This document shows, one piece after another, positions 23,151 through 36,369 of a stretch of 64,000 nt of DNA. Where the stretch lies: the NCBI RefSeq assembly GCF_910596095.1, contig NC_056547.1:30135647-30199646 (forward strand), written 5' to 3'. This DNA comes from Thunnus maccoyii. Its lineage: Eukaryota; Chordata; Actinopteri; Scombriformes; Scombridae. The notes below the pieces were generated by a model. It did not search any database and had not been told where the DNA came from. It was given only the letters and a program-made list of their open reading frames with translations. Both the position numbers and the translations under genes were made by a program. How positions within the stretch are numbered: the stretch's first letter is position 1; each line of letters starts with the position of its first letter.

Positions 23151-24189
23151 TTCTTTTTTCATATTTGTATTTTTTAAACAAGTTTAGGTATTTATTGTGA
23201 AATAAACCATGATAATTGCACTGACAAATCTTGATATTTCAATATTCTTTGTGTTCTCTTCTAAAAACTACAATGATTCTCCGTTGGAGCCTGTAAGGAG
23301 ATTTGTATTTGAAAAGGAGTTCATGTAAAGTTGATCTTTAACAGCCATGATCCAGCGAACAGTAAATAACCCTGAACTTTTTGTGGGTTTGAGCTTATAG
23401 ACGTTTTGATCTAGCTGTGAAAAACTGAAGAATCCAGACTGGTGTCACATCAACAGCTAAATGAAGCCAACTGCATGTATGAAGAACAGGGCCCGAGGCT
23501 GTAGACTTTATATATGCAATACTGATTACTGAACACATTATACTGATGCTGCCTAACAGCATGTGTAGTAATGATGGAATTACACTCTGTGCAATATGAT
23601 CCCGCAGCAATCATCACAAAGGTTGACGTTAGTTTTAAACCTGCTCTACAAATCAGACAGAGCAGATACTCTGCAGCCAGATCAATGTCCAGTCTTCAGT
23701 TCTTACACACACTGGTTTGTAATTGCAATGTTACTACACACACTGTGGTCAATTGCATGCCAAGTATTAGCGATTTAGAATTAAGACTGGCAAATAAATA
23801 AAAAAATAAAAACATTGATGTATTATATACAATTATGTCAAAAGCATAATAGACAGCTGGACAGCATTTTATGGCCTTTCCATCTCCATCTCTTCAAAGC
23901 TCCTCACATACAACACTGTAATGCTGCGCTCCACTCACACGCCATGAGACTGCATATTCAGCAGGAACTACAAACATGGAGTCTGAGCAGCTTCCTCAGC
24001 TAGCATCATTATGTTTTAGCCACTTACACTTCACAAATCACACACACTTAACATCCCTGCTGCTGACCAGTCTCCAAAGCGTACTTCACTGCTTTAGTGT
24101 TTTTAATAAGCAGCCACTGGTTTGCATTAATTGACTACAGTATGAAAATCACACTTTCAGAGACCTAAAGCATCTAAAACACCACCACA

Positions 24190-25462
24190 TGCTTCATGGA
24201 AACAGTCAGCAGTAACATATATATATGACTTGTGGTAAAAAAAAAGAAAAAGGATGAAACATGGCACAGTCCTTTAACAGCACTGCATGACCCTCAATCT
24301 GTATGTTGAAGGGTTAAACACTCACAGCTGCTGTCACTTCCTGTTAAGTAGGTTAGCTGGCACAATGTGGAGCATGATCTTAACTGTTGAGAGGAGAGAA
24401 GGATTTTCAATTACGCTAATTTAATAATCCATTGTGCTCGGGGTTTTTTTTTTTTCTCTGACATGGTGACATCAATAGGCAGCAGACCCATGTATAATCT
24501 GTTTTTTGACACGTTTTAGCTCATTTATTACAAATCACATATTCTCCACACCGGTGCTGCTGATGTTCCCTGCCCTCCAGCCAGCCATTGCTTGCTTGGC
24601 TTATTATTGTTGTTGTCAAAGCTGTGTCATCTGTTGTTGGTGACGCAAATGTAAGTTCGCACTGAAGAAACTGAATAAAAAATTAATCAGCATAGATTTT
24701 GATAATTAACTGTGCGATCATCAAGTAAAACAGCTAATATACTGGCATATGTGTGTGAACTGAATATCAAACACCTCACACAACTTGTGACAAGCATTTT
24801 CACTATTTTTTTTTTTTTTTTCAAAAATTACATAGCCTGACTGAAATTGCATTTTTGGTGCCAATTTATATATATTTAGTTAAGATTGTCAGTGCTCTGA
24901 ACACTGAATGTGCTTCTAAACAGTCATTTCTAGTTATTTATTGGTTGACATAGAGACAGATACTGATAATCTGCAGTAACCTGGTATGACCTGTTATGGA
25001 AATAATCCTTAGTTGAAGCCCTGATTGTATTACCACACAACTCTGACAACAATAGAAGCAAACAGGATTTTCACAGTGATGGATTCCCAAAAATCTAACC
25101 AGCTGGTTGATTTTGATAACATGGTGAAGGGAATGAAAACCAACGGCTGCCTGCAAGGAAAGAAAACATAAAAAAATCCTACAGCATGCTTTGGGGAAAC
25201 AGTCATCAGTGATGTGTGTGATTTGTAGTAAAGGGGCTAAAAGATGCAAAAACACTGGTATGGCCCTTTAAATTCTCTTCTCAGCACTGCATGACCCTCA
25301 TTTTTTCATAGCTCCTGTATGATTAAGAGCTACAGAATGAACTTCTACTTGCTGTTATTTTATGTTTGGTAGTTGGCACAATATACAGCATGCTCTTAGC
25401 TGTTGAAAGGGGAGCAGGATGTCCAATTAGGCTAATTCAATAATCCATGTTGCTCTGTGTTT
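24190..25462 (+). repeat. Diverged direct duplication, two copies about 1 kb apart
   Basis: The segments 24190-24445 and 25178-25462 align in the same orientation. Shared landmarks are GGAAACAGTCA(G/T)CAGT, GCACTGCATGACCCTCA, GGCACAAT followed by AGCATG, and AATTAC/GGCTAAT then AATAATCCAT. They have diverged by substitutions and small indels. The second copy lies in or next to the ppp1r11 3' UTR. Confidence 0.6.
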
Positions 25463-25658
25463 TGTGCAGAGGCTGTAATCCTACTCCAGCAGCTGGGAGC
25501 TTGTGTGTGTGTGGAACGCAGCATCAGGTCTGTCTGTACCTCAGTGATGGAACTAAACTAAAAAACAGAGTGCAGGTTTGTACTGTATCACTGTCGTGGT
25601 GAGAAACCCCTCACACACCCCCACCCCTCCCCCTAAACAATCAGCCTGCAGTGCTCCT
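24937..25658 (-). other. Probable 3' UTR of ppp1r11
   Basis: Minus-strand sequence after the stop at 25659. The first good minus-strand polyadenylation signal I see is AATAAA at 24942-24937, giving a 3' UTR of about 0.7 kb. The ORFs here are not conserved-looking. The position of the end is inferred. Confidence 0.35.
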
Positions 25659-28600
25659 TTAGTGGGCATGTGACCCGCCAGAGTTTGGGGGCACTGTGGT
25701 CCCCCCGCCCCCCCTCTGTCCATGATCTCTCCTGCCGTGACCCAGGATACAGTGAGCGCTGCCACACCCTTCGTCATCATCTTCTCCCTCGCTTTCGGAG
25801 GATGACTCTCCGAACTGCCGGGGCTTCTCATAAATACAGCAGCCTGAAACACAACGTGCTGGGTTAGTGTCTGTCGGCGGCGGGTGTCTTCGTTGACTCC
25901 TCGCTCGCAGTTTTGAAAAATCAAAAAACACATCTTCTCACGTTTGCTCAGAAGTAGTAACTAAAAGGGAGCCTGTGATAAAAATAGCTTCTCAGCGGCT
26001 GTTTGATTTTTATAAAATCACACTGTGCAGCAAGAGGATGAAAAGACTTAGATGTGAAGCGGGAAGATTATTTACATGTTGATGTGCAGCGTTATGTGTG
26101 TGCCTGCAGGAATATGGAAGAACATCAGGGCTATATTTTACAGGTCTGTCATTTCATAGGAAAAGAAATCATAGTTTGGTTTGGTTATTCTCTGTATATG
26201 TAAAATTGTACACTGTCTTTATACAAATGTTACATTTCTGCATCTTCAGCTGACCTGCGGTGCTCTAATTAAGACTCTCTTTATTAGAATTATCATTTTG
26301 AAGTGTCCCAATGGAACTCTGTCCCTATTTTCTGTATAATTAGTACCAAATGGCATCATTCTTTTCAGGATAACTTTTTGAGAAATTTTAAAGGACTTAT
26401 TCAAAAATTACAGACCCATAAAATAATATTACAAAGTTATACTTATTTGCATTCTAATATTAATAAAATTCTGAGGAGATAAGTCAGCTAAAAGAATTTT
26501 GAGATTATGACAACTTTTTCATGTGGTCTCATTCTTCTTCCATACAACATCTACAGAAATAAGTCTGCTGTTATTCTAGATTTTTCTTATTGTCATCAGA
26601 TCCTTGTACACTTGTATAAAGCACTGGCACTGTGTTGTTGTTTTTTATAGTGTATTCCTAGATTCCAGATGAGATTCCAATTAGCTGGTTTTGGATGTAG
26701 ATTGTTCCAGCATTTCTGACCCTGTCAGGATTTTGGCTAGATTTGCTCTCCAAAGTTTAAAATCAGTGGTTGGTAGACGTGTCTCACACTGAGATTGGGG
26801 ACAACTGTTTTGGATTGACGACTTAAGATTTCACCACGTTTCACTCACAACTGTCATCTTTCTTCTGAGACAGTGTGTAAGGGCCTTTATTGGTAGGGAT
26901 AAAAGTCAGATACCTATCAGATCAGGTTCAGACGACAGCATGTGAAATTCAATAATCAGACATTTGTTGAAAGAGAAGCAGACACTATCTGCATTAACTG
27001 GCAGAAAAAAACATCTCAGTGTGTGCTGAGAGAGCAACTCACACTTTGAAGACCTCCTCCCCAGGTGCTCATTGTCAACTGTGTCACTGGACCACTCCAC
27101 CTTCTTCTCAGTCTTCCTCTTCCTCAGCTTGATTGTCAGGCTGCGTCCCTCCTGTAACATGTCAGGTCTGTTGTGAGATGCTGGGCATCGAATGTAAAGC
27201 CCTGTCCCCTACCAGCGAGAAGGTCCTGCTCATGACTGAGGGGCTTTCTGTGTGATGTGAGCGTAACCCATCATATTCTCCCCTAGAAGTGTCAGCATGT
27301 CAGGAACTACAAACTCTCCTGTCTGAGCAAATGCACAGGACAGTGAACAGACACAGTATAACTTCACTTACATTGCAGTAAGTGTGGACTTAAGTTGTAA
27401 ATGTCAAATTATTTGGAGGTAACATTTATATCAAGTCATTCATTTATCGTCTTGAACATGGGGTGCTCAGCTGCATGCAGCCCGCTCTCATGCACACCCT
27501 GAATGACAGGCAACACAGACAGGGCCGGTAAAAATAGTCCACTGGCCCACTGGGATTTGTCCCAGTATGCCAGTACAACACTAGCCGTAACCTACTGTTG
27601 CGGCTGCAAAAACGGTGGATAAATTGTTTTGAGCGTCACACACACAACCCCCCACGAAATGACTCATTCCACTAACAGAATTTGATCCATTCGGTCTGAT
27701 GACATTTGGAAGTCTAGAAGAGCTGCACGATTAACGGCCAAATGGCCAGCACGGGAATGTCGCCCCCGACATGAGATTTAAAAACTCTGTATACTGTGAA
27801 ATAAAGAGAGATTGATCTGGTGGTGATAGGCCACCTCAGCTGCTGTCATCAATAATAAATATCTTCATCCTGGTGAGTTTATATCATTTTAAAGTTACAC
27901 AGCATGTAGATATCTATGTGTATAAACAATAACATTAATGCTGTATTTTTGCCTTTAGATGACATTATTTTGAGTGTGGATGGAGCAGCTAAACTGTTAG
28001 CATAGCTCTGATCCATCTGAACTCCATTCAGAAAACAAGCATTTTAAAAGTTGTTCGTCTTGTGGACAGACCTGACAAAGCATGAATTCAACTTTTTACA
28101 AATTGGCATCATGATGTAGTTATTTCTGCATCCTTTTGATCTGTTTAATCTAGAGTTCATACTGGCTGAGCTTCAGTAACATCACCATGTTAGTTGAGGA
28201 CTAGTCGGTGCTGCCGTTGTTCACTGGCTGTTTGGGGCGAATAAACACAAATCATCCTTTGGTCAAACTCGTGCAAGTAACGCAAGGCCCTTGGTGTGTT
28301 TGTTGCACCACCCATGGGCACCACTATGTTTTCTTGGGCAGCCATGTTTCTGCAGGGTTCACGCTCAACAGTTGCCATGGTTGCTGGCACACCCCGCGGA
28401 GGGCAGGACAGCCACTCAAACCGACCGTTCTGAACAGAGCTGTTCAGACAGGATGAGAAGGCTGCTGTGGTGCTTGATCCTTGTGGTATTTTCACCAAAA
28501 CATGTCCGATACATTTTTTCAAGACCGGGGAACTGTGTTAACTTGTGGAAAAGGGAGACAATATATGGCCCCTTTAAAAAAAACAGCCCCTGATCAATAG

Positions 28601-29898
28601 TAGATGGACAGCTCTGATCAGCAGCTGTATTATACAGTAATATAGTGTATTTGATGCGTGGTTGAATATAATTACTGCTTTGTTTTACTGTCCTCCAGGC
28701 TCATTTCTGCACATAGCTTGGGTGTGACTGTGTTAAATGCTAATGATGTTCTTGTTGCTGCATTGCCTGGCAGGAGTTTTTCACATCAGTACTAACAAGA
28801 CCCAAGTACCTGAACCTGCTACAGACACAGCGAGGCGTCCCCTCTAGAGGAGTTTCTCTTAGTGTATCATTACATGAGAACATTCTGTCCATTCCAAGAC
28901 ACACGGCTACTGTAACGCCATCTGCACTTAGCTAACCTCCAAACAGGCACTGTCACTTTTAAGGAGCTTAACTAGCGTTAATACATCACACCCCGTCAAA
29001 CTCAGAAGCCACGTTATAATTTCAAGCTGATATCATCCCTAGTCAAAAAGTCCTATGTGATTTTCATTTTTTCCAATAGAATCCTTCAGGACTCCCGTAC
29101 ATTTCTAAAAATCCTATAGGAATTCTGTAAGACAAAGTTTTGGTTCTTTTGGGATTTTCTCTATCCTATTGGAAATCTGATTTTTTCTATTGGTTCCAAT
29201 AAAATCCCTTAAGATTCATATAAATTTCTAAACATCCTATAAGACTTTTTGTCCCTTTTTAAAAAAAATGTTAAGTTCTTGTAGAATTTTCACATTCCTG
29301 TCGGGAATCTGTTTTTTTTTTTTTTTCTATTGGATCTTACATATATTTTAAACGCCTAACAAGACTTACTCATTTTTGCAAGAATTAGCAATAGGACTCT
29401 TATTATTTATTCAAAATCTAACTTTGATTAAAACCACACTTGATTCCAGTGATCAGAATTAAAGATTTGAACGGACTGTAACGTTAAGTCCATCATCTTT
29501 GACCGGATGCATGTGGTGGTTGTAAATAACAGTGAACCAAATTTAAGGGATTTTCCTTGAAACTTTGGAATATAGTCCGTGTCTTTGATTTGGAATGTTA
29601 AGGATTAAGCTCTGCCAATCACTATCATACTGTTTAAAAATTCAGTACAGGTTTGGTTGAATAATTATTACAATTTAATGTTCACAATAAAATTACCAGG
29701 CTTATAGACAGCGTTCATAAGCAGCGCGGCCTTCATTTGACTGGAAACAGCTAACTGTTACAGTACCGCTGCATAGAAAAACAGTCCAAACATGTTGGCT
29801 GGCAGCTCTGCGTGGTTTACCTGCTGGGGCGGCGGTGGGGTGCTCGTCTCAACAGTCTCCGTTATCGTCTCACTTGACGTCCCGGGAACCTCCGCCAT
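25659..29898 (-). CDS. ppp1r11: Protein phosphatase 1 regulatory subunit 11 (inhibitor-3)
   Basis: Three coding exons on the minus strand, 29898-29821, 27151-27043 and 25843-25659, join in frame to give 123 residues (human 126). All junctions are GT-AG (donors GTAAAC and GTGAGT; acceptors TTACAG and TTTCAG). Exon 1 gives [20 protein letters not shown], as in the human N-terminus. Exon 2 holds the highly conserved basic segment and the PP1-docking motif KVEW (43-46). Exon 3 starts inside the CCCIYEKP motif (63-70), followed by an acidic Ser/Glu/Asp run and a Cys/His-rich region ending in GGSHAH. The family binds and inhibits the PP1 catalytic subunit and works in nuclear PP1 complexes; mammalian PPP1R11 has also been reported to have ubiquitin-ligase activity. 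Intron 1 (2.7 kb) contains repeats. It is divergent to vars2. Confidence 0.95.
29040..29345 (+). repeat. Degenerate tandem repeat, about 2.5 units of 110-140 bp
   Basis: Three successive blocks repeat the order 'TTTTTTC-(T/C)(A)TTGG or CCAAT...', then 'AT(C)CTATA(G/A)GA' and 'AATTTT or AATTCTGT'. Examples are TTTTTTCCAATAGAATCC at about 29067, TTTTTTCTATTGGTTCC at about 29183 and TTTTTTCTATTGGATC at about 29320. It lies in intron 1 of ppp1r11. Confidence 0.5.
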
Positions 29899-30826
29899 CC
29901 CTGCAGCTGCCTTGCTAACGCTAACGTTAGCTAGCTTTTAAGATGTAATAGAAGCTGAGTCAACCGTCAGTGAAAGACAGTGTCTGCAATATAGCGTTAT
30001 ATTAACAACAATAACCGACTTCGGCTTTTTAAATCACAAACTGAATGAAAATTGAAGGCGGTAGGCCTGAGTAACGAGATGTGTTGAGCACTCTGGTGAG
30101 ATGTGTCCAACACAAAGTCAAGCAACGATATGAGTCAACCAGACACAAAACGGAAGTGTAATGTTTTCACATCAAAACTAATACCAGCTGTATGAATCAT
30201 GGTGTCGCACAAACTAAAAAGATGAGTTTAAATCACGGTGTTGTATCATAGCATCATGTATGCAATGAAAAGTGCGTACGATATTAACGTACCAGTTTTT
30301 GGTGAACATTATTTCCATAAGTGATTTTATTTTGAAATGCAGAAAGGAAGCATTATTTCTTTTTTAGTTTAACTTGACGGCTTAAAGTGTTGAGGGGAAG
30401 ATATTTCCAGACGGACAGCGATAATTTCCTGTTGTCCGTACAATTACTATGGTCCGTCAACAAACAGTATCTTTACGCCGAGAATAAAAGAAATAATAAG
30501 ACTATAACAACGTAATATTAAATCACACAATTATTGTACGAGGTCAGAAAATGATGTAATGTTAACATGTTATTAGCAACATAACGGAAATGCACTTTGT
30601 CAGTTCCACCAGGAAGGACTAGTTGAAAGGTCGTGGCTGTGGTGTCAGAGCACTCTGTATTGAAAGCACAGTAAGTAAACCTGTTCAAATATGAATTGTC
30701 ATCGCAGATAAACTTATTCCACGTGTAGCTAATTTATTAGTTAGCTCCTCTGAACCCACTCCTGATTTTTACATGCCATGTATGAAGGTTCCGTGTGTTT
30801 GTTGCTGCTGTAGTGTGTTAGTGAGG
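29899..30826. promoter_or_regulatory. Divergent promoter region between ppp1r11 and vars2
   Basis: The two start codons face apart with 928 bases between them. The ppp1r11 side (29860-29945) is CpG-rich with CTAACGCTAACGTTAG. On the vars2 side a non-coding first exon seems to end at 30670 (CACA|GTAAGT), and the coding exon starts after CTGCTGTAG at 30813. There is no TATA box in either direction. A shared bidirectional promoter is possible but the distance is somewhat long. Confidence 0.5.
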
Positions 30827-31930
30827 ATGTGGAGGGCAGGTCGTGTCCCGAGTTGGAGGCTGGCAAGGAGACTCTGCTCCAGCAACTTTCCAAAACCTTT
30901 ATCCTCCTCTTCATCGCCGTCAAACCCATCCCCTCTACGGCCTCAAGCAGAGAAACAGAGGCGGAGAAAAGAGAGGGAGAGGGCCATACTGTCAAGTCAA
31001 CACTATGTGAGTTCACATTTATATGTGTGTATTTGTTGTGTTTGTTGGTTTATGTCTAATTTCCATTCAACACAGTAGTCCAGACACACATTTAACAGAG
31101 CCACTATAAGAGAAGAACTTGTACTTGTAGCTCAATTTCATGTGTCCGCAATTGTTATTTCAACTGATATTTTTGTTTTCAGACTGCTGAAGATGACGGG
31201 GTGAAATGGAGTGAGAAACAGAGGATAGAGTATACTGCTCAAACACCTCCTGGGACAAAAAAAGGTGAATGACTTCCCATCACAGGTTTTGTTCTGTTCC
31301 AGCACCAGCTTGTTTAACTGTCATCTCTCTCTGCAGACTTGGCAAAATATCTGCTTATTTCTTTTGCAGACACCAGCTTGCCGTTCCCGTCCTCGTACAG
31401 CCCAGACTACGTAGAGTCCAGCTGGTATCAGTGGTGGGAGAAGGAGGGATTGTTCAGCCCCGAACAGCATGTGAGATATTTCAAACAGAACAACACTGAC
31501 ATCAAACTAGAACTGCTTCTCGAAATGATGCTGTTGTATGTGACAGGTGGATTATGAGATAACTGTTCACCAACAGTATGTCTCATTGTTTCTTCTGATG
31601 ATTACTATATAGCATATTTTATAACAAGTAAATGCATTGAGCTTCTTGCAAGGAGAACTTGTATGAAGTGGAACTTACAAGTGATTTAAGAGAATTTGCA
31701 GAATTCAACAATTTGACATGCTTAGAATTTTTGCTGAGGTACAAACAAAATTCACAAGTTCAGAGCTGTCGTATGAGTCATGAACAGTCTGACTTTCTCC
31801 ACAGAGGAAAAACACTCATTTGACCTGAAATCGTAATATCTTCATCTGAATGAATTAGAATTTAAATATGATACCAAAATGAACTAAAATGAAATATAAG
31901 CATAAACAAACCATATATTCTGTTCAGCAT

Positions 31931-31968
<38 letters not shown>

Positions 31969-32646
31969 GGCTGCCAGTTCACTGAGAGGTTTTTTAGATG
32001 TGATGATGTTGTGTCGGTAGTAGTTGCAACAGTTGCCTCAGGGTATTTCTGCAGGTCTAGTATCATGTTGTGTTGCAGCTGACAGTGTAACATCACCTGC
32101 TGTAGGCTGTGACTGTCACATGATGCCTCTCATATTAGTAATGAGTGTTTTGCGTTAGAAAGACATTTTTTTAGCATCTAACTCAACGTCAAAGCATTCC
32201 CTCTTTATTTCTATCACAGTGCAGCGCCGCTCTAATGGATTCATATTCTCTAATTGTTTCAGCTCCTCTAATATGACTACTGACACTGATAATGTGTCTG
32301 CTGATTTCTGACAGCAGGGCTTGGAGCTCTGCATTGTCAAATTCGTCTTTTTATGCTAATTCTATTATGCTAATTATCAAATCTCATCCTCATGAACAGG
32401 TGACCTTCATCAGGCTGAAACCAGAGATTTACAAAACGTTTGTGCAGTTAAGAGTTTGTTGAATCTGATTTGAAACACTCGTACGAGCAAACCTCACAGA
32501 AAAAAGTCAGGAGATTAAGGAGAAGAATATGAAAGTGTCCTTGCATGAGGCCCAGTGTTGTATATATGTACTTTTAAAAATGAATGTGCAAACACCCTTC
32601 CTCCCAGTGACAGTAAAGAACCCACATCAAGCCCACAGGCATAAAC

Positions 32647-32678
<32 letters not shown>

Positions 32679-35600
32679 AATAATCATGCGCCTAAGGAAA
32701 AAGAAAAGTTTTCAGTGTTGAGAAGTAGACACACAACTGACACATCTCAAGTCATCATGCAGTTTGTTCCTGAGACAGGACCAAAATATCGACAACCACT
32801 GTCAGCAGATCTGGATCTTAGCAATCAATCAGACTGACATCAGGCCTGTGTTAAAACAATGCAGGAGACTATGTCAGTACCTGAAGCAACACGCCCCTCC
32901 ACAGCCCCTCCACAGCCCCACCACAGCCCCACCACAGCCCCACCACAGCCCCATGCACAGTGTGAACGCAGGGCTGATGACTCCACCAGATGACTGACAG
33001 CTCTGACTGATCTACAGCTCAGAAATCTACTGAGATGCTTATCCATTAGTTTAATTGAATTGAATTTGATTTAACAGTTAAGAATGGATAGATAGAATAA
33101 TTCACTTTAGCATTCAGCATCTCCAGCATTCACAAACCAGTTTAACAGCTGTAGAATTCATATGAACGTAATGGCTTAATAAGGTATAAATATATACTTC
33201 TGCTGACTCTTTAGTCCACTGAGTACATGAATGGAATGATAGTTAATAATTAACATTAATTATTAATATTGTTATGGGTTTACAAGTGCATTAATCAGAC
33301 AAACCTTTCAATGACAGGCTGTAAATATAAAGAAAATATACGTAAATATAAATTGTGTAAATATAAAAAAGACTTAGATCAAGAAAATATTTGCAGCCAT
33401 TTAGTTCTTTGCATGTTTGCAACAGCTGCTCATACCTTCAAAATAATATATCTAATAATACAGTTGCAGCTTATTTTGTCAGTTTTTACATATGATGAGG
33501 ATTATTTGGATCGTTTTTTGTCAGAAATTAGACTCACGCATAAAGTGTGTGGTGTATGACATCTGAGTTGTCCTATGTGTTCAGGAGAAATTATCTCACG
33601 CTGTGGATCAGACCTTCTCCCTGTGTATCCCTCCACCAAATGTGACCGGTACTCTGCACCTGGGCCACGCTCTGACTGTAGCTGTAGAAGATGCTCTGGT
33701 TCGATGGTAACTGCCAACAACAGATGCAACATGCTGTGTGAAATAGGTTCAGTCAAAGGTTGTTTGAGAAGGCTTATCTGGTGATGGAACAGTAATATAC
33801 AGCATGTTTTGTTTAATCCTTCAGGAGAAGGATGCAGGGCCACAGAGTGCTTTGGGTTCCTGGATGTGACCATGCAGGTATCGCAACTCAGGTAAGACGA
33901 CTCCCTTTCTTCTTTTTTAAACACAGTTTGGCTTTTAATTACTTTTTTTCATTTTTCTGACTGTGACATTCACCAGTTAAAAGAGTCTTGCACTAATTGA
34001 ACATTGCACTTTTACAGTTTCACAATGACTGACAGTTAAAAAAAGTATTTTTTTATTCCGTGCATTCTTCTACCTTATCAAATCCCTTTGACTACATTAC
34101 CCACAATGCAACTTGACCACCCACAGTTCAATCAGAGATTCATGTGTGTAGCTAGTAGTGACTAATGTAGTCTGGTGCTGCCAGCCTCCAGCAGGTTACA
34201 GAGATCTGCTAACCTCACTTCTTTCTAGCCCCACATCCCCAAATTTTCTCCGTTTTCAAACTTGTACTCTTTAGCCCCAACTGATGCTGACTCAAATGAC
34301 ATCACAGGCAATTTATCAGATTTCACACAGTTCCCTCTGGAGACACAAAAATCTTTATACAACTTTTTCCACATATGCAGTAGTACTCCCAAACACCTGG
34401 AAACACATGCTGATATGGAAAATTGGTGGAGTTCCCCATTAATTTTCAGGTGGACTATTTCTTTAGTAGTTAGTAGTTCCCCTGAACACTGTTCACACTG
34501 AGGTCTGTGGGTTATCCACAGTGACCAGGACATTGTATTTGGAAAGATACACTGCTGTTGAATTCTATGAAATGCCATATTTTAATGCAATAAGCATCAC
34601 AAATGATATTCCATTCATCTCCATTGTGTTGGGGTGATGACAGAAATGTCAAAGAAAGAAGACATTTTAGTCATAAAATCCTGTTAGCAGCCTTTTAGCT
34701 CATAAAATTTAACACTGAAATGTGGCTAAAATATTGTAGCTGAGAGTGTCAGGTTCAGATGTTGTTGCAGCATGGATCTTTGCAATGTTGGTCAATCTGT
34801 CCACCACTTTGGTCCAGACTGAAATATCTCATCCACTGTCAGGTGGACTGCCATGAAACTTTGTACAGATGTTCACATTCCTCAGAATATGAATCCCATT
34901 GTCCTTGGTGGTCCTCTGACTTTTCCTCTAGCACCATCATCTGGTCACAATTTCACTTTATTTAATACTTTGGGTTATGACCAAACACTGTACTTCGAAA
35001 ACTGACACTCCCATCAGCCTCAGCTGTGCTTGTGTAATTAGCAAATGTTAGCATGCTAACTTACTAAATTAGGATGGTGATACCACCATCACAGGCTGCA
35101 ATATGAACATTCTTGTTCAAGCACTCATTTTTTTCATTCAAGAATAAAATAGATAGAGAATGTTGATTTATGACTTATTTTTCATTTCTCATCATTGGTG
35201 CAACTCCTCACCACTGTAAATATGAATAAATACCTATATTCACTGTGATATGCTTAAAGTAGTAGATTAAAGACATGATCTCATTCATCGTGTCTTTAGG
35301 CCTCTATAATTAGGCAGCTAGGCTGTAAGACATCTCTGAAAACCATGCAAATGAAAAGCTCTGTTGTCAAATAAATAACCTGAAATGTGGTGCAGAGTGA
35401 AACAGAGCTGTCATTTGATTAGTAGATGGTAAATTAAGGTCATTTTCAGCTGGATTTACATGCACTTATAATATCTAAAGCCGAATTTTTGATGTTTGCT
35501 CAAAGAGGACAAAAATAAGATTTCACTGTGAAGCCAAATAATGCTGTTGGAGAGCTAGATTCCTACTCTACATTCGCCCTGCATCTTAATGTGATCATAT

Positions 35601-36296
35601 GTGTTTATGTTAGACAGTGGTGGAAAGGATGCTGCTGAGGGATGAAGGGAAGCGTAGACAGGACTTCAGCAGAGAAGAGTTTCTACAGGAGGTGTGGAAA
35701 TGGAAGAAGGAGTGAGTCTCTACATCCATATCACTGCTCTTTTGGTGTGTGTGTGTCGTGGAAATTGTCTGAAAACACTTAACACACATATGAAATAATA
35801 CACAAAACACTGCTGGGTTGAAGATTAAATAATTATTATTGTACAATAAGGCAACAGAACACACAAAGATTTGCATCAGTTCGTCTCAGCGAGCAAACAG
35901 CAAACCCCATTCTATTATAGTTGGAGAGGGAACAAAGAAATGATCTGTGATTGGTTAAATCATACAAACTTATGTACTACAGCCAATGGCAAACAGCCAC
36001 GAGATACATTTACATGCACATGTATGGTAACTAGGAGCCACATCACGTAGAGACACAAATCAAGGAAGAGCCTCAAGCCATATGTGACCCCTCAACATGT
36101 CCTGTTTACTCCAAGACACAGAATAATACCTTATTTGAGCCTAAGCCAGGATGGAAAGTGAGGAGTGTGGGCCTCCTAAGACACGTTCCTTCTCTCAGGA
36201 ACATGCACACATTAGCAAAGCAGAGAAGTAATGATCATCCCTACACATCTCTGCACATTAAAATGATAAGACAGTCCTTTCGTCTTTCTTTATCTT

Positions 36297-36369
<73 letters not shown>

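Larger units (their letters stand above)
11536..25180. other. Gene-poor, repeat-rich interval
   Basis: I recognise no gene on either strand between the C6orf47 homologue and the 3' side of ppp1r11. The interval holds several copies of one hAT-like MITE, a LINE fragment, a tRNA-derived SINE, an intact-ended hAT copy, a palindromic MITE and local duplications, listed separately. The rest (notably 19.0-20.9 kb and 21.6-22.9 kb) is AT-rich single-copy-looking sequence in which I see nothing specific beyond one weak minus-strand ORF at 21956-22177. Confidence 0.55.

Noticed and set aside
28190-28593. Overlapping ORFs on both strands (110 and 100 residues) in ppp1r11 intron 1
   Set aside because: The surrounding 27.8-28.6 kb looks like an interspersed repeat, with mirrored frames and no known domain. 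It was not assigned to a family.
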